DNA from: Paramarasmius palmivorus
Lineage: Eukaryota > Basidiomycota > Agaricomycetes > Agaricales > Marasmiaceae
DNA length: 64,000 bases
NCBI GenBank assembly: GCA_037176845.1
Contig: JAYKXP010000070.1
Span: 1-64,000, forward strand
Direction: 5' to 3'
Part shown: piece after piece, positions 12,840 through 25,011 of the stretch
Position numbering within the stretch: the stretch's first letter is position 1
How the letters are laid out: every line of letters starts with the position of its first letter
The notes under the pieces: generated by a model
Seen by the model: the letters and a program-made list of their open reading frames with translations, nothing else
What the model was told of the DNA's origin: nothing
The model's database searches: none
Translations under genes and position numbers: made by a program

Positions 12840-14677
12840 TCAACAGCATGCCACGAAAGTGAACGCGAACAACCCACTTTCTCTACAATCGAGTTCCATC
12901 ATATAGAAGTCAAAGCTCTCCTTCCAAGCCTGTGTCAGGACAGGTGCCTTGAGTCGAGATCCGCGCGGAACAACGAACACGAAATCGTGTTTTCTGCCGT
13001 TCAAAGGAGGTCCGAGGCGTGCCATCAACAGTCTGAGCGCGTTTTCCTTCAAGGAACAGTCTCTTCCGAGTGTCATTTGGAATGCGGTGCCATGCGATTC
13101 TGGAGATATGGTAAAAGAGTCAAAAGTTGGATTGTCGGCTTCTTCGGGGATGTAATAGACCGCCGGGATCCTCGTCTCCGTCGTCGAGGCCTGGGCGGAG
13201 TATATGGACAGGTCGGGGTCAAGGACACATGTCCCAGAGAAATTGGGCTTGGTCGAGAGCCCGGATTCGACCAAGTTTCCAATATCATCAACCACGAGCC
13301 TGTGCATCTCGAGTTCCCCATCCACGTCGTTGACAATCATCCAATGCGCAAAACTCTCAAAAGTAACGCTTCGGTTCCCTTCTACTGAATCGCAGTTCCT
13401 CAGCAAACGGCAGAACTCCTCGGGATGTAGTTTCTTCCCGTTCGGCTTGCTCGAGATGATGATGACCTCTCGCAGAAAGGCGCGGTAGATGCGTTGAGAG
13501 GTGATGAATTCTTCCAGGTAATCGCTCATATCTTCCCTGTTGTTGTATGCTACAGACCCATGGTCCTGTTTGATCCTGGTATTGATGATTCCAAGGGTAT
13601 GGCACAGAGGCAAATGAGAGATATTTCGACACAGAGGATAGAACTGGTCGTCAGGCAGGGATCGGAGAGTGTCGGATAGTATTCGTTCTTGTGTTTCGTC
13701 ACCTTCGAGGAGAACTCGCCGAATCGTGCGTATGTTGCCGCCCCATTTGGCAATCGCAGCATTGACATCTTGCAAGACACAGTCAGCCAAGTCGGGATGT
13801 CGAAGGATGCTATTCGTTTGAAGTCCCAATTTATTAGCGATAATGGCGGTAACGAGAAGGAGAGTGACACCAACATTCTATGCAGATCCTCGCCCAAAGG
13901 CGGCTCGATAGCGATCTTTACTGTCCTCCGCCGGTCAGCCCACGAACGAAAGCTCTCGCTATTTGTTGGAGAAGTGACTTGTACAGGGAAAAGGTACCAG
14001 AGAAGCGAATGGGAAGGAGGACGTTCGTCCGAATCCATGAGCAGAGTAACACTTTCAAAGAGCTCGTTTTGAAATACGTCGTCAGATCTGTCGAGGCTGG
14101 TCACCCAGCATCGTCCATTCCAGTGAATCACAATAATGTTTGGATTTGAGGTTAAGCTGTCGCTGTCACGGTGACTCTGGATGTAATAGATGACGGGTTC
14201 CGCGGCACATAATTTGCGAATGTAAAGAAAGTCGAGGAACCTGGATTTTCCTGAAATCCGTGCGTGTGTGAGTACGGGATAATAAAGAGGAAATGAATAC
14301 GCACCTACACCTGGACTACCCAGAATAACCACCCCATTTTGCCCAAATTTTCGAGTTCTGATATACTCTATCCTTCGTTCGAGCTCATCATAGTACCATA
14401 GTTTGAGAGGCTGGTCTACGGTTCCGGTCCCAATCCGATTTTCTTCAACACTCCTCGTAGATAGCAACGGCAATCCGCAATCATCCCATTCCCTTTCCCC
14501 AAAAAGTATATCCTTCCTATCCCAGAATCGTTCATGCAACCCATACGCCCAGTGGTTCTTCAGGTTGTCGTTGAACACCCCAGTCTTGAAGTCAATGTTG
14601 TCAAGGAACCGTTCAAGTTGCACGCGGGAGCGCTCATCCAAAGGTTCTGAGTCTGACTCCGTTGACATGTACATCAT
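12840..14677 (-). CDS. Crinkler/RHS-like P-loop NTPase
   Basis: Three exons are inferred: 14677-14305, 14250-13875 and 13809-12840, giving 572 aa with phases that close exactly. The first intron (14251-14304) falls inside the Walker A motif, and splicing creates GSPGVGKS at about residues 120-127. Just upstream comes LWYYDELERRIEYIRTR..GQNGVVILG, the signature block of the Crinkler/RHS-type P-loop proteins common in Agaricomycetes and oomycetes. The second intron (13810-13874) restores the frame before HPDLADCVLQDV. I see no N-terminal ubiquitin-like LxLFLAK effector domain, and the N-terminus is acidic. Members are thought to act in nuclear or conflict-related roles, but no function is shown here. 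It is divergently placed to a BTB gene across about 485 bp containing a strong hairpin. ATGs at 14677 and 14674 are both possible starts. Confidence 0.75.
14251..14304 (-). other. Intron splitting the Walker A motif
   Basis: The donor is GTGCGT and the acceptor TTTCAG. Splicing in phase 1 joins ..GSPGVG to KSRFLDFL. Without removal the P-loop would be disrupted, which makes this 54-base intron well supported. Confidence 0.8.
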
Positions 14678-14840
14678 CCAAGGGTATAGCCAAGAGTTGG
14701 CACACTGGGAAACTGAGGTGATGATGGTTTAGAATCAAGTTAGTGGTATGATCGTCCGGTAATTCTGTATCATCGTTCATTAATATGCATTAATGTTCAT
14801 TAACGTTCATTCCCGGCTACAAATGACCGGTTACAGTGAC

Positions 14841-14884
14841 GGCGAAAACTGATTTCCCCTGCCAAATGGAAATCAGTTTTCGCC
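14841..14884. repeat. Perfect 17-bp hairpin
   Basis: The arms at 14841-14857 and 14868-14884 are exact reverse complements around a 10-base spacer. The hairpin lies between the divergent Crinkler-like and BTB genes, in a region with further short inverted motifs (for example about 15003-15025). It could be a small transposon remnant, a cruciform-forming element or a shared regulatory site. Confidence 0.85.
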
Positions 14885-15096
14885 CCAAAATTTGCCAGAT
14901 TCGGCAATTCTAGGCCACTGTCACGGTCGAGGCCTCCGTTACCGTCGTGACCGTCGTCGCTCCCATACGGTCGCTTTCCCAGTAACAGTATGTAACGTCG
15001 TCACGCCTCGGACTCGGAGAGGCGTAAGCCCGTGTGATTCTTGGTCTAAGCAAGGTTCAAGTCACGAGAATGCTGCCACTGTGTGATGGGCGCGCA

Positions 15097-15103
15097 TATA
15101 TAA
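15097..15103 (+). promoter_or_regulatory. TATA box of BTB gene
   Basis: TATATAA occurs 59 bases upstream of the ATG at 15162, in otherwise GC-rich sequence. The distance suits a basidiomycete core promoter with a short leader. Confidence 0.6.
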
Positions 15104-15161
15104 GGCGCCGTACCCCTCAGGGCATCATACTACTTCTGACCCCGAGTCCCAGACAGTCAGT

Positions 15162-16116
15162 ATGGCCAACGTATACGTAGATGATTGGAGCGGCCTATGC
15201 AGTGGTGCGTATCTCTTACCCTTCCTCTTCTCAGGCTCACGTCTCTTGTCAATTAACCCTTAGTTCCTGATTGCACACGTCTAGTGGATGTCGTACTAAG
15301 ATCAAGCGACGGAAAACGCTATGGCACACATTCAGATAATCTTCGGTTATTCAATGACAGCTTTCCTTCCTCTTGCCCAAACAACAAGGACATCCCTATG
15401 AAGGAGAATGGTTACACCATCCATCTCTTCCTTCTCTTTTCCCACAACACCGATCCTCCGGATCTGCAAGCCTACGACCTTGATACTGTGATTAGGCTTC
15501 TTCGAGCTGTTTCCGTGTATGGAAACTGGCCAGCTGTAGAAGCGTGTAAATCCGCGATTTCGTGCGTTTCTTATCGTTTTTCTGATACATGCGAACTGAT
15601 CCGTGTCTACAACATTAGGGAAATAGGGAAACGGTCGCCGAATAATGCTTTTCAGGTTTTGTGCTATAAAGCATCTCATGGCGACTATGAGGACATTGAC
15701 GATATGGCGCGCCGGACGATGAAATTGCCTACTCAGCATGTAGTTACATGGTTAAGAAATCAACCAGAACTCTACATGGCATGGGTACGTGTCTCTGTAA
15801 TCACACGATGCCAATTGAAACTGATGAATATTATCAGTCTCGGTACAAATCTGAGTGGGAACGCAGCATGGTCAGGTTTCGTCAGATTCTGGATAGTGGT
15901 GTTTCCAGATACTACGATCATTCGGACCTCTTGTGGCAAGCGTTCCGCTCTGAAGTAGAGACAGAAGAGGTGCCTACATTGGATGGGGTAAAAGCGGCCG
16001 AGGAATTGGTTACCAAATCAAATGTCAGTCAATACGCGTACTTGAAGTTGTACCTCGTCAGGGATCTCGAGACAGTCATCAAAGGTTTTCCAAAGTGGCG
16101 CGATATGGTTACATAG
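15162..16116 (+). CDS. BTB/POZ domain protein
   Basis: Three exons (15162-15204, 15264-15784, 15838-16116) give 280 aa. Exon 2 starts the BTB fold with RLVDVVLRSSDGKRYGTHSDN, followed by the FP...L and HN..PPDLQAYDLDTVIRLLRAV blocks. This is the layout of the large Agaricomycete BTB family. BTB domains mediate dimerisation and often link substrates to cullin-3 ubiquitin ligases, but no BACK, Kelch or MATH domain is visible. After the BTB fold comes a family-specific helical tail (LCYKASHGDYEDIDDMARR.., YMAW, then RYKSEWERSM after the second intron). Introns are 59 and 53 bp with normal GT..AG ends. The gene looks intact and is convergent with a damaged paralogue at 16152-17105. Confidence 0.85.
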
Positions 16117-16151
16117 CATGTATGTACATTATGTGATTGGCAATAGTATTG

Positions 16152-17105
16152 CTAAAGATAATTCTGCCAAATGGGAAAGTCTGCTACCACTCTTTTCAGC
16201 TCCGCTGTGCGTCGGGATACCCAATCCACCGATTCGTTACGTGTCTTATTACTGTTCGGATGACAGAAGCATAAGGACATCCTGACCGCCTTGTCTATTC
16301 CATCGACACTAGGTACCAATTCGGACATGACCAGTCGAATGAATGCTGTTCGCACGTCCCAAGATACCGATGATTGATACGACTCAACATTCAAGGTAGC
16401 ATTGAATCTTTTCATGCATGCATCCCACGACTCCTTGTATTGGGACTATAGGGGGACATTCATCAGTGTCAAGCTGATAGTACTAGCTAAAAAGGGAAAC
16501 TCGCCCATGTCATGTAAATATCTGGACGGTTTTTCATGTATGGAACAGCTTCTGGAACCGATAGCTTCATTGAAAGGCGCGCCAACATATCCACATCTCG
16601 ATAATCATCATGGGATACCTTCCAACAGAGGACACGTAACGCATTGGTAGGTGATTTCCTCCCAAGTTTACTACCATTGTATAAAATTAGTCGCATTACT
16701 GAAAATTCAGGTATAGTGGCTTCACCTCAACGCTAAATTACACGCCGCAAACGCTCCATGGTTCCCGTACTTATCAGCCGCTTGAACAAAAGCAAACACG
16801 GTATCGAGAGTCTCGAGCTCTAGATTTGGTCGTTTGGCATTGTGCGAGAAGAGGAGAAGGAGCCGAATAGTCGCAGCATCTTCTAGTAGAGTGACATCTT
16901 CGTCGTTTGGAACGACCGAATTAACAGAGGGGAAACTGTCGTTATATAGTTCGAGGTTCTTGGTGTGAGCACCGAACTTTTCACCATCTCGTGACTTGAG
17001 AATAATATCGACGGGGTGGGTACAGTTTGAGCCTGAGCTTATCAGATTTCAAGTATCCATAGAGACCGTGGCAACGCACTCTTGCAAGCACCTTTCCAGT
17101 TCACT
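16152..17105 (-). pseudogene. BTB/POZ paralogue with frameshift and GC-AG intron
   Basis: Minus-strand exons align one-to-one with the neighbouring BTB gene. Exon 2 (about 17032-16505) carries HPVDIILKSRDGEKFGAHTKN, LLLLFSHNAKRPNLELETLD and, past a break, NALRVLCWKVSHDDYRDVDM. Exon 3 (16445-16152) begins SQYKESWDACMKRFN and ends at QNYL. There are three defects. A one-base frame break falls near 16722. The 3' intron (16446-16504) has a GC donor (TGG|GCGAGT) where the paralogue has GT. No nearby ATG opens the first exon, which can be followed back only as VNWKGACK. GC-AG introns can function, so the frameshift is the main reason for calling it broken. A sequencing indel remains possible. Confidence 0.7.
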
Positions 17106-17299
17106 GGTAGTACTGGCAATCCCCTAGGAAATAGCGAATTCCAGGTTATCCATCCTGCTCCAAGGGCAGCAAGTCCGACGACCGCTTTGGTCCTAGTGCT
17201 GGATCCAGCGAAGATGGAACCTATCCGTTGCACCTGTTTGGGCCGCAGGTCCTGGAGAAAGAGTAACGAATACATGTGTGACGTTTTGCTCGGGCCCAC

Positions 17300-20200
17300 T
17301 TCTTATATACCTCGGCTGGCGCTAATCATGGTGAACCTTATTTGACCTCCAGAGTGATGGGTCAGATGGTCAAAGCGCCCATGATCGCGCGACTTACGAG
17401 AACTTGAAGGGTATTCTCAGGAGCATCCAACTTAGGAGTGATGTTGTAACTATAGGCCATGCTTGGACATGAACTGAGACTTGACATGCTTGACACCCGT
17501 GTTGATTCAAACCTTGGTGATATCCTCTATGAGTAGAACAAAGTCACTTGCCAGCGACGTCCATAGGTAGCTGATGCCTGCTGTTGCCCATTCAGCAGGA
17601 AACGATGACGATCGAGATAAGATGAACCAGGGTCTTGCGAGGGAGTTACGAAAGACACGTTCAAGTGAAAGGGTATCATCCGAACTCGACACCTTTGCAC
17701 AGGCAAGCAGAGACGTTGTCATGTGCACAATGGTACGGTTTAAGATAGTCCTGGACGAAATAACTTGGGTGAAGATCGCGAATAAAGACAGATGTACCTA
17801 CCGGGAGGGCTCCGAATGATTGAGAGGCGGGGAATAAGGAGTTAAAATGCATGCGTACATGAAGACCCGCCTCATTTCCGGCATGAGCAGGGAGGAGATG
17901 ATCTCAGATGGATCGGTGCGTCGAGAACTCGGAAAGGATGTATGGGTGGGCTTATGGATATGGTATCAGTAGTCCGTGAGGGACTCGAGGAGTGTGCCGG
18001 GTGAGCACACATGTAATGTAGATGTAGTGTAGAAGTCCTTTTCTTTTGATGCCTTCTTTCTGAGGACACTAGCTTTGACATACCAGCTGCTCCTTGAGTG
18101 TCTTGTTTTGAAGGGATTTGATTTCAACTGTTGTAAGGGTGCTTTAAGCGATGGATAGATAGAGCCAGGTTGCTGTTGCATATCATTTTGACGGGTATGA
18201 GAAACAGAGGAAATCGTAGTTGAATGGTTACACACCGTAAAGCTTGATCACTGGCAGTCCTAGCAGGTCCTAGCCTTTCAATATCCCTTGATATGCATCC
18301 AGGAAAAACTCCGCTGGTCTAATGGGCGTCGCAGAAGATCGAAAACGCATGGGGGTCAGGAAAGTTGGACGGTGAGAAACCGCGCCAGGATTTTGATTAG
18401 CTAATCACGTCGGATATGAGCATTGCCGGTTAACCGGACAGCTGCACAAACCCTGCCAGTGCATCTTCTTCACGACCACCACTCCGATACCTGTATTTAT
18501 GAATATGCCTGAACGTCTTCTCAACTCAACCAAAGTTCTGGCCAAGATCGATTGGCTCTCAAGTATACCATCACCCGTTACATCAAACTATGGCCCAACG
18601 GCCTTCAAGACTACCAAGAGCAATGGATGCCGCATGGGATGGATGACGAAGAATTCACGGCCACTGGAGATGAAAAATTGCCTTCTTCCGTGTACCAATA
18701 GCTACTTGGAATTAGGGCGCGAAGAATCCGGAGCTTTACCTGGGAGTTTTTGTTAGGGAACAGTGGGGATAGAAGTGATGCCAATGAAAGGATTGTCGGA
18801 GAGTATTGCGCGTATGCTATCCGTTGACTTTTTGTCTTGCACTAACGCCCTCTTAGATTTGAGAACTCGAGGAATTTGGAATAGAACGCCTTTCGCAATG
18901 TCAGGTCACCCCCCAACACTCCGGAAGATTCACGTCGACTTTGTCTCAGAATTCTGACTACAATAGCTCACGGCCTCTCAATTTACCTTCAATACTTCGA
19001 TACCGTCTCGTGCCATGCCTCTCTTGGCTGTTTGCTTCGAGCTGATGTCTTTGCATACCCCATCCAGTCTCCGCTGTGTTTCTTGCTGATTCAGAAATCT
19101 GGCGCATGTTGAGACAGAAGAAAAGGATCTAGCAGTATACCGAAACGACTAGGTGGTGAAATCGAGAGCTAAGGAAGTTGAGGGCTCATTGGCTTGAGAC
19201 GTGGTACCGAGGGACGTGTTGAGGATGCGTGGGTTCTTAGTGGGTTTGTATCGAGCAATTTGAGGCAAATCCTACTTAAATTTGTCCAGAGATTACACTT
19301 ACTTCATTATGAGATGTCAAAAATATGTTGTATTGGGTGAAACGAACAGCTCACGACGCAGAACAGTCCCCAGCAAGGGCGAAGAGCTCATGATTACGTA
19401 AGAAAAATCCTGACGCGGTTCTTTGCCGTGCCGGTTCACCAGACTACGATACTACCACATCGCTTGCGATCGTCAGGTAGTATCGTCAGTCTGGATTCTC
19501 GAGACTAAGCCACACTATTCTCCTCCGCCCGCTACTAGGTATCGCTAGGTATCAACGCTTACGTGGACCTGCCACTTGCGACTACAGATTTTCGGGACGT
19601 GGATTCGTTGATTCTACATACTACAGGCATCTCTCCCTATCTTTCGCTACCCTGACAGCTTCATGTGCAGCTTCACGTCGACATAGGAATGGCGGATTTT
19701 AGCAAGAATTCAGTGTTATTTCATTCTGCACGGTGGATGCGCTTTGGCATATCCGGTATACACCTTGTCTCTGTCTATACTTATTACTTTCGAGGGGTAG
19801 CAATGTCGAGGGTGGATGGTAGTAGGTGGTCGGTGCTACAATATTGTTGTCAGGCATGTATTCCGAGAACCATGTACTTTAGATCATCCCTTCATATATC
19901 AGTTCGTGAATTTATAGTCAAACAATGTCTTTGCTGTTCCCGATGTCTGCGAGATGAGCAGATATGCATGCGGTAGCGGGCTTTCCCGCTTGCCGGCCTT
20001 ATACTTATATACTTATAAGCCAGCCTTTTCCTGCCAACTTCCTTCACAAGTACCAGGTCCGCTCAGGTCTAATACATGAGGCCTAGGCACTCGGATTGAG
20101 CTACATATGCGGGGGACGTATACATATTGCACCAGAATTTATAATAGTACAGCAAGTAGTGTATGCAGCGTACTGTATACAATAAGACCAGAACAAAAAA

Positions 20201-20388
20201 AAACACGCAAATTATACAGTGTACATGACACATGGATATAACGACACAGAAGGACGAACGGTGACGACGACGACAAGAAAAGAGGATGCTACGGGGATAT
20301 TGGGGGGAGCATGATGATGATTGGGGAGTCTGGACTCTGGAGGGAGCGATGGCCTCCATCCATGAAGTGGAGTGGATAGACAAATCCA
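17300..20388. other. Gene-poor region
   Basis: Three kilobases without a supported gene. Frames at 17574-17819 (+), 18499-18957 (+) and 19665-19976 (+) lack motifs and splice structure that I can trust. An imperfect inverted repeat lies at 19439-19494. The right edge (about 20200-20388) is probably the 3' UTR of the phosphatase gene. Confidence 0.4.
19439..19494. repeat. Near-perfect inverted repeat
   Basis: The arms are 19439-19456 and 19476-19494, about 18-19 bases each, and match except for one extra base in the right arm. The spacer is 19 bases and no gene is adjacent. This may be a MITE remnant or a chance hairpin. Confidence 0.7.
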
Positions 20389-23300
20389 TCAGTGCAAGTA
20401 CTTCTCGTTGAGGGCATGAACCTCTTTCGCTAGGTACGGCCAGCTAAGTGCGGTCGAGAGCTCGTACTTGAGCCGCTGCTCATCCTCGCCGGCCTTCTGC
20501 TTCGCAAGCTTGATTTCCCATCCAAGCAGATTATACAACAACCGCATGTTTGGTTGTATCAGTACCGACAAACGCCTCGATCGCACGATCAGATACGCAT
20601 CAACCAGGGACAAGTTCAGGTGCTTCATCACATAGGCGATCTGGAGATATAAATGCGGATCCATCAGATATTTGTTATCGATACCCACAAGAGAGTATAA
20701 AAGCACTCACCGTAACCGTCGCACTCCGTGATACTCCAACTCGACAGTGTACGAGCACTTGGCCACCTTCCTCCCTTGCTTGATCGATCCAATCGCAAAT
20801 AGGCTCGAGTTGGGGCTCCAGTGTATCTATCCCATCATCACAAACTCCTTGGATGTCAAGAACTTTGATACGACCTGCACGTTCCTCAATCCACAACGAT
20901 CCTTGATGCTTGTTTTGGAGATAGTGGGTTGAAGCATCACCGTGCCCAAATCGTCCAACATACGCGGACGGTCCCATAGCGAGGTGCTGTGGCGGTACTA
21001 GTGCGCATTCGCCCACTGACACAACGTGTGTTATACCCAAAGCTTGGAGCATGTAGACATTCGATGCATGATTCCTAGCGTGGAAAATGTCAGTAGGTCA
21101 ATTAGACATGCAAGTATGGAAGACGTACAAGTTTCCAAGGTACAAGAATGGTAAAACTCTGCTTGGGAAGCTTCCATCGAACCTGGCATCGTTGAACCAA
21201 CACTGATGATCGCCTCCGAATAAGCTGGGTAACCATGGACTTGTGTTTGCTCTGGGACGTCTATTGCGGGTGCCATTGACATTTGGAACTGTTGCGCCAC
21301 TAGCAGCTCCCAGGCTTCCTCCGAAACCGGATAATGCAGAAGATGTGGGCGCTGACGAAGATACCGGAAGGGTTACAGTCGAGCTTGATCTTGGCACCGA
21401 TGCCGGGTGATGAGTGGGATGATTTTCTTCCGGCGTTGGCGTGGCTATTGACTCAGGAAGGGTCTGTTGTGGTGGTGGTGCACATGAAGGAATCGAGATA
21501 GGTGACTGAGCAAATGAAACGCTTTTCGCTGCGGGCCTTTGCTTCTGCTGAGTTGGTTTAGGCGCAGGTGTTGGCGGTTTGGAAGTCCCGTTCAGTGACT
21601 CCGTTCATGGTCCCGGTACCCCATCCAGCGGCATATGGGTTAACATGCGTACCAAAGCCGCCGAAACTTGAAAAGATACCGCCTCCATTGGGTCTATTAT
21701 TGTCTCTTTGCTTGAGCTCTCTCTCCCGCCTCTCCTTCTCGCGCTTCTCCATATCAATCCTGTCTTTCTCCATCCGCCTCTCGTCTCGAACAACGCTCTC
21801 AATACGCTTCAAGAAGCCCAGGTCAGGCTGATAGACGAAGAAGCTCCGTCTCTTTTCGACTTGTAACTCAAGGTAGGCTCGAGGTAAGTTGAGGCCTTTG
21901 ACGGCCATTAAGAGGCACAACGCAGGTACGGAAGACTCGGTGTATCCGTCGGAAGAGTACAATAGGATTTTCAATGGGCGAGACCACGGTCTCTGTTTTG
22001 GTAGTAGGGGAACAGGGGCAGAGCATCGTGGGGAAGGTACTGGAGCAGGGGAAGTGAACGATCGCGAGCGTGCTGAGTGTGTTGCCGCTGTTGATCCAGG
22101 CGGAGGTGTTCTTGGGGGAGCTGGAGTGGCATATGCAGATGGTGAAGGTGAGTGTACTTGGAGGGGGAACGATGGGAACGAAGGAATGAAGGCTGAGACA
22201 GATGACCAACGCCTAGACGATGCAGCCTTGGATGTTTCGGCAGATGCTGCTTGACCATTTGCACCTTGCTGGTCGATTTGTTCCGGCTCGTCCTCTATTT
22301 CTTCTGGCGGTTCAGGAACAAGGCATCGCTGCAAAAATCTAAGGGCTGGGAGTATCTGGGTAATGGCTTGGTTCGACCCTGCAGGCGAGCTTGGGAACGG
22401 TAAATGGATGATAGAGTTTTGATGAGGTGGTGGCCGGGGTGGAATCTTGGCACCCTTGTCATCGCTACCTCGTTGCCGCAGAACAAACTCTCGCCATTTC
22501 TCCTCTAGCATGTTAACCTTGTCCTCGACAGCTTTGAAATGCGATGGGTTTGGGAATGGCGCCAACTCGTGACACTCGATGCAAATATCGTAACCTAGAC
22601 CTTCGAACGGAGAGTTTCCCTGTGGGAAGTATGGACGTTGCTGGGCTTTGGCTTTCTGGCGAGCCTTGGATGACAAGCCCGGCATGGAACCACGAATGCC
22701 TTCAACGACATCCCGCATCCCATCAGAATCATCGGTGGTGGCTCCATCTTCGTCTCCGAGAATGTTAACACCAGCAGCAAGTGCCCTCTCCCATCCTCGA
22801 ACATCCAGTGTACCTTGCTTCACATCCTCTCCTCGCACGGGCACGCCGTCATATCCGATTTCTATGGGCATCGGCACATCGTTGACGTTCCCAAGGAAAA
22901 CCTGCCCAACGGCGGGATTCCAGTAGCTTTTAGTAGTGGACAAGTCGCTGTCCTCCACATCCGATTCACTATCAGACGCAGCCGGTGCAGTCGCGTTGTA
23001 TGTATCGCAGACTGCACGCTCGAAGAAATCACCTCCAGGTAACAAGTCGACAGGATGCAACTTCGAGAGTGGGTTATCCTTGGGGAAGACGGAGATGATC
23101 TCCGAAGCCTTCGTGAGATCTCGCATTTCGTCCCTTTCACGTTGTGCGAAATCAACCGTGTTAACGGGACGCGGATGCGGCGAAGCGGAATGCTTTGAGA
23201 CGGAAATAGGAACATCTTCGATATCAATATCCATGTCATCGGTCTGTCGAGCCTGAGGTTGTTCTATGAGGATAATTTCCGATAAACTCCTCGGTACTTC

Positions 23301-25011
23301 GCCGTCAGGACAAAGACGGATGACCAAGTGAGTCAAATCGCGCTTGATATCTTCGGGAGTAGCATCTAGTACGAAAACGTTGTACTGAGGCAGTTCCCAT
23401 GGGTCTGTACCACCAGTCCCAGTCGAGGGATCAGCTGAGGTATTGATATAGTAAGCTAACGCAAATATCGTGTGTGGGTGTCAATCATACCGGCAGGACA
23501 GCATCCTTCGGCCTCTCGTTGCTTCCTCTTCCTCTCAATCGCCTGCTGGAACCTCTTAGCAAGCCTAAGAGCATTGGGGGACTTTGCAGCACCACCGGCA
23601 ACTGGCGAGTATATCACGATGTCGGAGATTGTTGCTAGAATGGGCTGTTGAATGAAACGTAATTTGGTTAGTTCCATCAAAAGTAAGTCATATGAATGCG
23701 TGCACATACGACTTGTATCCCAAAATTCCTCAGTGATATGCCATCAGGCACATAGAGGGGCACAAACTCCCATTCGCCATCGTCATCAGGATCGGTGGAA
23801 CCGGTAGGTTGGTTGTTCTCAGGTTCAATGCGACGCAAAAGGTCGCATGCTCGGAAACTTGAGGTGAGGATAGGAGGAGGCGATCTTGGAGTCGATCGTG
23901 GAGCTCGCTGGCGTGGCGAACGTACTCGTCCTTCACCACGTGTAGGTACTAGGGGCGGAAGAGGTGTTGGTTCATCTGTTCCGTTGGTTCTAGTTTGGTT
24001 CAATCCAATAGATAGTTAGCCGGAGATCGCAATGACGCTGAAGGTCTGCTTACCTGACAGGTGAGGTTGAGTTAAACTCATATTCGCTTAATGCAGTTGT
24101 GGGGGATGACATTGAGGACGAAGAGGTGTTCCCTGTCTCTTCACCGAAGCTTTCTGCTCCATAAGATGAGGAAAGGGTGGTATTGGGAGTGTCGGTTGAA
24201 CTTTGTTGTTGATGGGCGGGTAGATCTGTCGTTCGTATAGGTCTTGGAATAGAATGAGTAGGAGGGCGGTGCTGCACGGGGTGCATATGCTTATCGTCTG
24301 CGCCGACTCCAACGATCTCAACAAGGCCATGTTCGTGTGTACGTGGGTCCATAGGATGTCCACATCGTCGGAAGCGCCATTGACGGCGATGTCGACCCTA
24401 TCGTTTATGTCCATGTCCATATCCACATCCATACCCATAACTCCACCACGGGTAATGCCTATGTTGTGGTACATGTCGTGCTCGGTGCCTGTGGAGGTAC
24501 CCGCAACGAATGGGTCCTTTCCAAAAGCGTGGCCATGTTCCGAGAAAGATTCGGATGAGGTGTCGTCGTCATCATCTTCGTCTTCGAGTTCGTCTTCATC
24601 GGTAAAGTATGATTCGCTGAGGTCGTCTGAATCGACCCCCAAGTTGGAAGGGCGGTGAACCAATACTCTGAGATCCTTTTCGGGGTTTTCGAGGTCTTCC
24701 TCGCACACAACCCACATGAGACCTCGATACTTGGGTAAACGAACTGCGTGGCTCCTTCGACCTGGTTGAGAACGCGGGGTGCCATTCAAGGTCTTTTCGC
24801 CCTGACTGGCAAAGAAGAGATTCTGGGCTTCATTGTCGCCTTCTATGCCATGTAGAAAGGGAAACAGAACTGAATCTGGGGCATGAGAGAGAAGATGAGA
24901 GTTGTGAAGGTCATCGAACTGTTTGGAAGACAAAGAATGAATGTCTGGGGAACGGTCATCAGGAGTGGGGAGAGATTCTAAGAAGCTGTTGTCGTAGTCG
25001 AGACCGTGCAT
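20389..25011 (-). CDS. PPS1: PPS1-type dual-specificity protein phosphatase
   Basis: A large multi-exon gene. The N-terminus (start 25011) has FDDLHNSHLL and FPFLHGIEGDNEAQNLFF, then an acidic Asp/Glu-rich linker. The middle has LKILLYSSDGYTESSVPALC and AYLELQVEKRRSFFVYQPDL, the inactive phosphatase-like half of PPS1 proteins. The C-terminal half has FLYLGNL|NHASNVYMLQALGITHVVSVGE and the catalytic loop VLVHCRVGVSRSAT (HCx5R), then RRLSVLIQPN and the stop at 20389. Introns I can place are 20641-20710, 21075-21128, 21545-21599, 23435-23490, 23645-23709 and 23990-24053, all GT..AG. One more frame change between about 24290 and 24450 is not resolved. Yeast Pps1 dephosphorylates Tyr/Ser/Thr and is linked to S-phase control. 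Here only the family assignment is inferred. Confidence 0.9.

Noticed and set aside
15003..15080. Possible tRNA gene (GGTTCAAGTC reminiscent of a T-loop)
   Set aside because: No matching D-arm, anticodon arm or acceptor stem could be folded around it.
24254..24658. Open + strand frame rich in Ser opposite the phosphatase gene
   Set aside because: Antisense of the Asp/Glu-rich linker of PPS1 (GAC/GAG repeats read as Ser-rich), so a shadow.
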